Positions 1 to 7,700 of a stretch of DNA of 11,745 bases are shown here, piece by piece. A program made the position numbers and the translations under genes. Position 1 is the first letter of the stretch; each line of letters begins with the position of its first letter. The notes beneath the pieces are model-generated. The model saw only the letters and a program-made list of their open reading frames with translations, made no database searches and was not told the DNA's origin. This stretch comes from Phoronis ovalis (Eukaryota; Phoronida; Phoronidae), in assembly GCA_028565635.1 (NCBI GenBank), contig JAOXYB010050647.1:1-11745 (forward strand), in the 5' to 3' direction.

Positions 1-1290
1 ATACAAAGATGGCTTTACAACTACAGAAACTACATCATATGATGGGCATCTGTCTGCACCCGCAGACCTCTTGTTGCTACTAGAATTCATGTACCTGATT
101 GGAGGATTTTTTAACACACAATAGGTAATATAAATAAGTAGACATTCGATGAGTACTGTGATAATCAACTCTGCCGAGAGTGAACTCCCAACTGGGAATG
201 TTGCATGTTGGACATATTGGCCTTAGTGCGGTATACAGCTGTTGATAAGCAGGTGCATCTTGACTACAAGGAAAACAAAAGCAATTAAAATCACTTTTGT
301 AACATTGAGTAGATTGAAGTAAATACAACTTTGGGATATGCTTAAAGACATTACTTCTGTCAAGGAATTTGAAAAATTTAATTGTGAATTTTTAAAACTT
401 TCTTGGTCACAATATGCTCAGTTGCCAAAAATTTGTATTTAGTTTATAATAATATTTCCAATATACCAAGAATTCAAAGTACTTCTTACAAACAGTGATG
501 TTACATAAAGTTTTATAATATTACAGGAAAAGTAATATAAATTTAATATTTATCACTGCATGTAAGCCGAAACGGAATGAATCCAAAAAATCAATAAGGT
601 TCATTGTCACTATGTGAGTAATATAAAATTTAAATTTCAAATGGACATCACATTCGCTTTTTGAGATAGCCTGCTAAGAGTGAATTTGGCGTGCTTCACA
701 TGGATGTCAGTTGGCCATATTGGTTCCAACTAACAGTAAATTTGATGGGCTTAGTGTGGATGCCAGTTGGCCACATTGATTCAGAATGACACCAAAAACA
801 ATAGGTTTCATTGTCACTATGTGAGTAATATATGTTTTATATTTCAAATGGACATCAGATTCCCTTCTTGAGATATCCTACTAACAGTGAATTTGATGCA
901 GAAACTAGTCGGACATATTGGTTCCAATTGTGGCAGTTACAGGATAAAACCATAATAGCTCTAGCCTACTGCTGGGGGCACAAATATTCTAAAACTTTCA
1001 GTATTAGTTTCACTTCAGCTTTCGAAATCTGTTGTTGCAAGTGCTGAAAATACACAGTAAGTTGCCCCAAAGGCAAATGATCAAACCTTTATTCCTTATA
1101 AATATTTTTACACTAAAAATACAAATATATATATATAATATAGCAAGAACTTACAACATCACAGAAAATTTTAATTTCTTATCCCGATTCATTTACATAG
1201 GCCATTTTGTCCTAATTACTTGATACATTTTTACAAAAGAAGCACCAATATTTTAACTTTCTTTGGCTTTAAAAATTAAGCATCCTTAAC
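1..1290. other. Intergenic DNA downstream of the kelch gene
   Basis: Apart from the tandem repeat at 592-926, I find no supportable gene. A GTTGGACATATTGGCC segment near 206-221 resembles the CAGTTGGCCATATTGG core of that repeat, so a diverged relative may extend here. Short open frames on both strands have no recognisable domains. A stop-free plus frame touches the left edge (5-121). Confidence 0.5.
592..926. repeat. Nested degenerate tandem repeat (207-bp and 56-bp periods)
   Basis: A block starting CAATAAGGTTCATTGTCACT at 592 recurs at 799 as CAATAGGTTTCATTGTCACT, and the match continues through GTGAGTAATAT and CAAATGGACATCA. Later landmarks (CTAAGAGTG at 674, CTAACAGTG at 881) keep the same 207-bp offset. 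Inside the first copy, CTAA-AGT-AATTTG (674, 730) and GGATG-CAGTTGGCCA-ATT (702, 758) repeat at 56 bp. The second unit is incomplete and ends near the GGACATATTGGTTCC match at 911-926. Confidence 0.8.
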
Positions 1291-1305
1291 AGATATTAAA
1301 ATGAT

Positions 1306-1311
1306 TTTATT
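1306..1311 (-). terminator. Candidate polyadenylation signal AATAAA for the kelch gene
   Basis: On the minus strand AATAAA lies 309 nt beyond the stop codon, the first perfect hexamer I find after it. A second AATAAA at 1093-1088 is an alternative. The 3' untranslated region would then run from 1619 to about 1290. Cleavage sites cannot be placed from sequence alone. Confidence 0.4.
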
Positions 1312-1619
1312 CTGATGACACTACATCCACATTGAGATCTTGTATCTGAGTAAATACCCTATGCCTTGCAAAGCGCAACCTTAAAAATTACTTGTGAATG
1401 GAACACAACCATATATGGACTGGTTATATGCATGACTGGCCCATGTTTGTTTGTGTTCACAGCTTAATCTGAAACGTGACTGCTATACTAGTAAATTCTT
1501 TTAAGTGGATGCCTCACTTTGGCACTTGAAGCTCATTCCCACTTTTATATAGTCTGATCTAATATGAGTTTGTTGTATTATCCACTGAATAATCAGCAAC
1601 GAATCATAATTATCTGTTT

Positions 1620-1724
1620 TCACATCCATTTAAATTGTTGCATAACACTGTGTAACTTCTTACTTTTCTGCTCCAATGCTTCTTTTTCTTGCAGCAATTT
1701 CTCTTGATCCAATAATAACTTAGT
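1620..1724 (-). CDS. Kelch gene exon 12 (residues 473-506 and stop)
   Basis: Acceptor CTATTTTACAG, phase 0. It continues the coiled coil (T-K-L-L-L-D-Q-E-K-L-L-Q-E-K) and ends F-K-W-M followed by TGA at 1622-1620. This exon is only 34 codons and is too short to stand out alone; its phase, heptad character and acceptor together support it. Confidence 0.88.
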   Translation of the reverse strand, partial: TKLLLDQEKLLQEKEALEQKSKKLHSVMQQFKWM

Positions 1725-4700
1725 CTGTAAAATAGGCACAATTCTGAAAGCAAGCTAAATCTCAAAAAAGCAATCATTTTCCATTTATAATAGATTTTTC
1801 TTCACACAGCAAGTATTTGGAAAATTAACTTTCACTTCATCACAAGTACAAGTTAGTACAGAACTGTTCCCATTATCCAGAATAAATAATTCCTCATGAA
1901 AAGTTTGCTTGTATGGCATTGTAAAAACACAAGACATGTTTTAGATGTAAACTGGACCATTTTGGCTTTAAATGGAATTTTGTTAGTAGCTACAAATAAA
2001 TGTTGTTACTAGATTTGTAGTCCAAATCAAGATTTCTTAATCATATTATAGTATGATTTATTTAAATGTTAATTGTCAAGTTCTTCTAAATTGTAAACTC
2101 ATTAGCTGAATCTTCACTTTTTGCACTACCTGTGTCTGTAGGTAATTTGTAAAACACTTACTCTTTGTTCAGCAATTTCTTTTCTTTCCTTATCATTTTC
2201 TACTCGTCTGCTTTCAAGCCAGTCTTCATTAATTGATGTATGTTGCTCTAATATTCCAGCTAACTCTTTCTGTTGGCTTTCGAATTGTTGGTTATATGCT
2301 TCGCACTCTTTTTCAAAATTAGACTTCTGGCTGGCCAACTCAGATCTTTCCCTAAAGCAGAATAATACAAAATCTAAAGGTCAACTATTGATTTTTCTCA
2401 AAATTGTGCTACTCTACTCAAAGCACATAAGAATTATTATCACTTAAAACATTAGACCTCTTGAAAGTACGCAAATGGAGATTAGCAAAACATTGATCAC
2501 AAAATTAATTCAGGAGCAATTAAATGTAGCACAAGACTCTCCATCCAAAAGGATAATTGGCATAGAACAATATGTCCATACCTATCCAATTCAGCAAACT
2601 GGATCTCTAATGCATCTACTGCCTTATCCACAGATTGTTTTGCAAGTTCTCTTATATAACTTGGATCTGTTTTACTCTGAATTTCTGGTGATACTGTTTG
2701 AGAGATGCAGGGCTTTGTGAATGGTTGTGTACTAAGGCAGTAATCATACTGTGGACGTTTTGTGCTAAAAAAGTCCGTGCTTTTACCAGAAACTCCACAT
2801 TCCTGCATTAATTCCATAAATACTGCAAAAAAATATACAAGATCTGATTGACTAGAATTGACATGGATGTTGTGCAGCTCCGTTAATTTTTATATATGCT
2901 CAAAGCAAGGCACAAGAAAATCAAGATGACATTACTTAGATTGATTTGACCAGCTATTTGTTGTGCACTTGAACCACTGGCAAAAACATACCTTTTTGTG
3001 TATTTCCTAAACAGTGGCCTGTATGATATTATAACTGCTTGCATTACTTTACAATTTTGTTGCCATGACTTACATTGCTTTAATTTGTCTTTGTCATTCA
3101 TTTGTGAATCATAATATTAGTAATTGGAAGCACCCAAAAAGTCTGTTCCCCATAATATCTGTTCCTCAGACCATTCTGCCTGGCTAGCAAACCTTAAATA
3201 TGTGATCCACCTGGCAAGGGGGTAGAGATTCTGATTTCTAAAATAACTTTGCCATATGATTTATTTAAGCATAAAAAATATCTTTTTTCACAAATTCAGC
3301 TGGCAGCTGAGATTATTTCAGCTGCCAGATACAGCTATGCTGCATATTCACAAATTTCAGCTGGCAGATACAGCTTTTCCGCATATTCAGCTGACTGGTA
3401 AAAAAATCAGCTTGCAGGTGAATGGGGAACAGATATGACTTTCCAAGCTACATCGGCAAATGGTTTATCTAAGCATGAAACATGTAAAAAATATGCACTG
3501 TCAGTTGCAGTTTTAGTCATTCTTACATATGCTCAACAATGTCAGCTTCCAGTTTGCTTTATTTGGTTGTGAGACAGTACGAAGCAATCAAAAAAGGGTA
3601 CAAAATAATGTTTGGTAACTTTTTTGCAGTTAAATTTTATTTTGAAATGTTTTGTACTTACCTGGTTTTCTTTCAGAGGGGTTTATAAGTTTCAGTACTT
3701 TAACATCATTGAATTGTTCATAATCACCCATTCCACCTATTACACAGAGCTATAATTATAAAATATTGTAAATAGAGAAAATGAGGCAAATAGGATATCT
3801 TAAAACCAGCGTCTGCTTTGGCAGACAGTGCCCATCTTAGCTTCAGGAATAAGCTTATAAATAAGTTTAGTCGCCAGGAGTCCATAGTGGGATTCAAAAA
3901 ATCAAACTTGATCTGTACTTTGGTCCCTAATTACCTTTTGACTTAAAACGGTCACTATACGTATCAGTTTTCAAATTATGGACAACAATAGCTTGTCTGA
4001 TAAAAATTGTCGAAGTTTAGGATGGGTGCTTAATCTGCTTTTCCAGGTCCGTTCTAATATACAATCTAGCCTATTACACCCACCCAACTAATATCTTCAT
4101 AATTCGACCTTTGTATCGTCCAATTAACCATCGATATCACTTCGTCTACATGAAAAGCCCCAATTTTGAGGTACGTACCCTCTCTGGAATAAATATGGCC
4201 ACCAGTCGGCCATATTAGAAGCAATACAGGTCCAAATTGTACCTAATCTGTACTTTGACCTGTACCTAATATGAAGCTAGTATCCTTAATATTATAATCC
4301 TTATTATAAAACAGGAAATCCTACTGGCTCCTGCTGGGATATTTCTACTATAGTCCAAGATTAACATGATGATAATTATACAGTGACAGCTCTGCCAGGG
4401 TTTAGCTTGAAAACAGGAGATTTTAGGCTCACAACATTGAGATTTTTTTTTGGGAGGGAGATGTTGCTCCAAAACTTATGCTCAAAATGTGAGCCTTGAC
4501 AGGTATAACCTAATTAAATGAAGACTGAATATGTTATTGCTATACGTACCATCTCGAGAATAAACATGGCCACCAGTCAGCCATCTGAGAAGTATAATTC
4601 CGGTCAAAATTATATCTAATCTGTACTTTGACCTATATTTACCCTATACCAAATATAAAGCTGATTCGATAAAAACTGAAGCAGTTACATGTATACTGTG

Positions 4701-7700
4701 AGACAAAAAATGTATTAACACAAATGTATGTTCATACACTATATGCGATGGGCATAAAAATCATTTTTTTAATACATCTGAATATTTATGTATTACCACT
4801 TACATACTAGTAAAGATAAACTGGATTTTTTTTTAATTATTCCTTTTAAAAAATGACTGTTTTTATATAAATGACATTTTTACCTAGTATGTACTGCCAG
4901 TTTGATTTGTACCAGTTAAACGAAACATAAACTGAATCATATTATTGTTGGAAGTTTGTTCTGCAGTTACGCTTCTTAGGAGGCTGTGTAAATAAAAAAA
5001 GATTTCATTGTGCCTTGCTGATTTCTGTTACACTTTTAGAATAATTGTATACCAATAATTGGCAGTCATAGATTGTGTGCCTTTAATAACATTGTTTGCT
5101 ATAAATTGGCCTGCATGATTCATTTGAAAACAGGATTTACAAGGGATTTCAGCTTAATATTTATTAATCACTTACAAAATAATGGAAGATTTTGTGGGCA
5201 AATGACAGCAACTGTGATAGAATTCAGTGTTCTCATCAATAGCTTTTGATTTTTTATTCAATATCTTTTTGTGTTTCAATTCAACATGGAATTGAATATT
5301 TTCAGGATTTTTGAAAATCTATCCTGAAACCAAAATTTTATGTTCTGTTCACCTGTGAATGGACTATGGCTGCGGCGTGACCATATCTTTTTTCAGCTAA
5401 CAAACCAGTGTACAAAGGCCTCTTCCATTTTAGTTTGTTTAAGCTCAGTTTGTATATGTCATTAAAACATGTGTATGGTTCTTCACAGTCATCATTGTAT
5501 CCACCAAAGACATATATATCCTAAAATGTGTAAAATTTAATACACACACCGGTTAACAAATTTCCTATAAAAAATTTGATTTTAATATAGAATTCCTTAA
5601 AAACAGCATAATTATATGAATTTTCCACTGCAATGCCTTTAAAAAATTTCTCATGCATTAGTTTTAAGTGACCAACACCATAACAATACAATCTCCTATT
5701 CAACATTTCTGAGACCTAATTATATAAACATGGTAGGAGGATTAGTGTCAACCACTGCAAACATTGTCTGAGATGTATAAACTTTGATACATAATTACAT
5801 ATATAGTTAATCCAACAATGCCAATCTACCCTGTTGGCACCAGACCAAATAGACTGATTTAATTCAGATATCAAATCAATAAACACATATTTTGAGAAAT
5901 GTTCCATTACATATTAACTGTTTATGCACTGACAGCATGGAATGATGTCAACAGTGTTGCTAAATTAGCAATATTCAAGTATAATGCTATATACTTCCAC
6001 CTTAATAGCAGAGGTACAAAGCAAATATTTACAAATTACTTTACTCAGATGTGAATTTGCTCAAACAAATGTAAAATTAAAGCTTCAAGTCTAAGCGGCA
6101 CGCTTTCAACTAAATACGCTTTAGTGTTTCTCAGAGTATTTACACCGGAAATGGTAAAAAACTAATTTTTAGCTTTCAAAATACCTTATCATGATGTGCA
6201 CTGAATGTTTGACATCCTCTTGGGAATGGTGGGATTCCTCTTACAGATACATTAAGCCAGCTCAAAGTTACTACAAAAACATGACTTTGTGTTAATGAAT
6301 TTAAAATATAAACACACTGTGTGCAGGTATCGATTCACACTTTTGATAAATTTTTTTTCTTCATTTCTGTTGTGCATTTGACTAACTAATTGTTTACTTA
6401 CGCTATCCTCAGGGCTGCTGGGTTTGTACATTTTCTTTCTTTCTTATGTTCTTCTAGCTTTTTTACAATTTTCAGAGTGTTGTGTCTCAAAGTAGGCCAG
6501 GGGTAGAGATATGGTGGGATGGGCTGGTATCATAAAGGTCAACAACAGCTACCCTTGCCTTTATTAACAGGCAATCTAATTTAGGAACTGCTTTTGTTTC
6601 AATTAAAAAATTAAATTCTATCAATATTATTCTGTTCAGCAAGGATTTTGCTGAAACTTTCACCTTTATTCCCAATGCAACACTAAAAGGAATTATTATA
6701 TTCTTGTACATAGTATATGAATGTTACCTGTATGGAAAATATGAAGATCGTTAAACCATTTATTTTCACTGCCACAGCCACCAAAAATAAAGATGTGATC
6801 TCCAACTACAGCAGCAGAATGATCACACCTAGAAGCAAATTCTAATCTTAGACACGAGTATTTGTAAATTATTTTCTATCTAAGTTACGCGAAAAGTGTA
6901 AGCTCACTCTAACACTAGATGTCATCACAGTTGATGAAAATTCAGTAAGCTTTTAAAGTAAGCTTGGATTTCATCTTTTATTGCACTTTACTAAAAACAC
7001 TCCTAAAGTTTGAAATAATGAAATAATAAAACAAAGATGTAGACAAAATGTTGGAATAAGCAAAGAATTTTTCATAATAAAATAGAAATATTTGTTCTCT
7101 CTGTGAATGTTCATTTGGTGACATATTGTTTCAATGAAAAGAATTTCAAATCTACATTCAATCCAAAACTAAGAGGAAGTCACAAGCTTTTCTACGCTAA
7201 AAATAAGATTTAGTTTTTACAAAATTCAGATTTGAAATATTTGGTGTTGTCAGAATGGATTACAAATGAATATATTACTGAAACTGTGTTTGATATGCAG
7301 TACCTTGGTTGTGGAGGAATTCCCAGTATTTTCAGGGGCGTCCAGACATATTTTTCCATATGGCACATGTACATGTCATTAGAAGCCTTTCCATTTTCAA
7401 TTCCTCCAAAAATGTATATAATGTCACCAACATGGGACATAGTAGAATTAAGTGTTATTGGTGGGGTACCAGAGCACTCATGTTGTGTCCATACACCTGA
7501 TTCTGAAAAAAAGTAATTTTGTCATTTTTTTGTCTCTTGCATATGTTTGAAGGTAAAGAATAAAGTAGATTTGGAACTGTTAACTGAAAAGAAAAAAAGT
7601 TCCTAAAAATCAACTGCTCCTGCCAATACCCATATTTCAGTGTCATTGTTACATAACAAGTATTTTTTTTGAACTGCTAAACATTGTTTAATATCATGCC

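Larger units (their letters stand above)
3142..3433. mobile_element. Inverted-repeat, MITE-like element in intron 9
   Basis: TCTGTTCCCCAT at 3142-3153 is matched by its exact reverse complement at 3422-3433, so a 292-bp segment has perfect 12-bp inverted ends. Just inside the left end ATATCTGTTCC is repeated (3155-3165), and the right arm read in reverse has the same ATATCTGTTCC string. The interior holds a hairpin and degenerate CAGCTG-rich tandem units. This fits a non-autonomous inverted-repeat element. I could not confirm a target-site duplication or a superfamily. Confidence 0.4.
2823..3661 (-). other. Kelch gene intron 9 (839 nt)
   Basis: GTAAGT...GCAG intron, phase 1. It hosts the inverted-repeat element at 3142-3433. 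A 72-codon minus-strand frame at 2883-3101 also lies here, but it has no kelch or heptad character and the flanking exons join in phase without it. Confidence 0.8.
3750..5352 (-). other. Kelch gene intron 8 (1603 nt, largest)
   Basis: GTGAAC...TATAG intron, phase 0, between blades 5 and 6. About 3810-4670 is repeat-derived, with two diverged direct copies at 4171-4278 and 4543-4662. A small perfect stem GTCTGC-TTTG-GCAGAC lies at 3811-3826. The rest (4680-5350) is AT-rich with homopolymer runs and no exon that I can support. Confidence 0.8.

Noticed and set aside
80-328. 82-codon minus-strand frame with several Cys
   Set aside because: No zinc-binding spacing or known domain; it lies in probable repeat-related DNA.
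1120-1140. Short (TA)n run
   Set aside because: Only a few units, ordinary for DNA this AT-rich.
2883-3101. 72-codon minus-strand frame as an extra kelch-gene exon
   Set aside because: Exons 9 and 10 join in phase without it, and it shows neither kelch nor coiled-coil character.
3256-3438. 60-codon plus-strand frame with repeated peptide F-Q-L-x-D-T-A
   Set aside because: The peptide repetition only reflects the underlying 39-bp DNA repeat; no start context or splice support.
4266-4472. 68-codon minus-strand frame in intron 8
   Set aside because: It overlaps repeat-derived sequence, has no domain and no convincing splice sites.
7232-7516. 94-codon plus-strand open frame
   Set aside because: It lies antisense to exon 5 of the kelch gene, which has clear motifs on the other strand.
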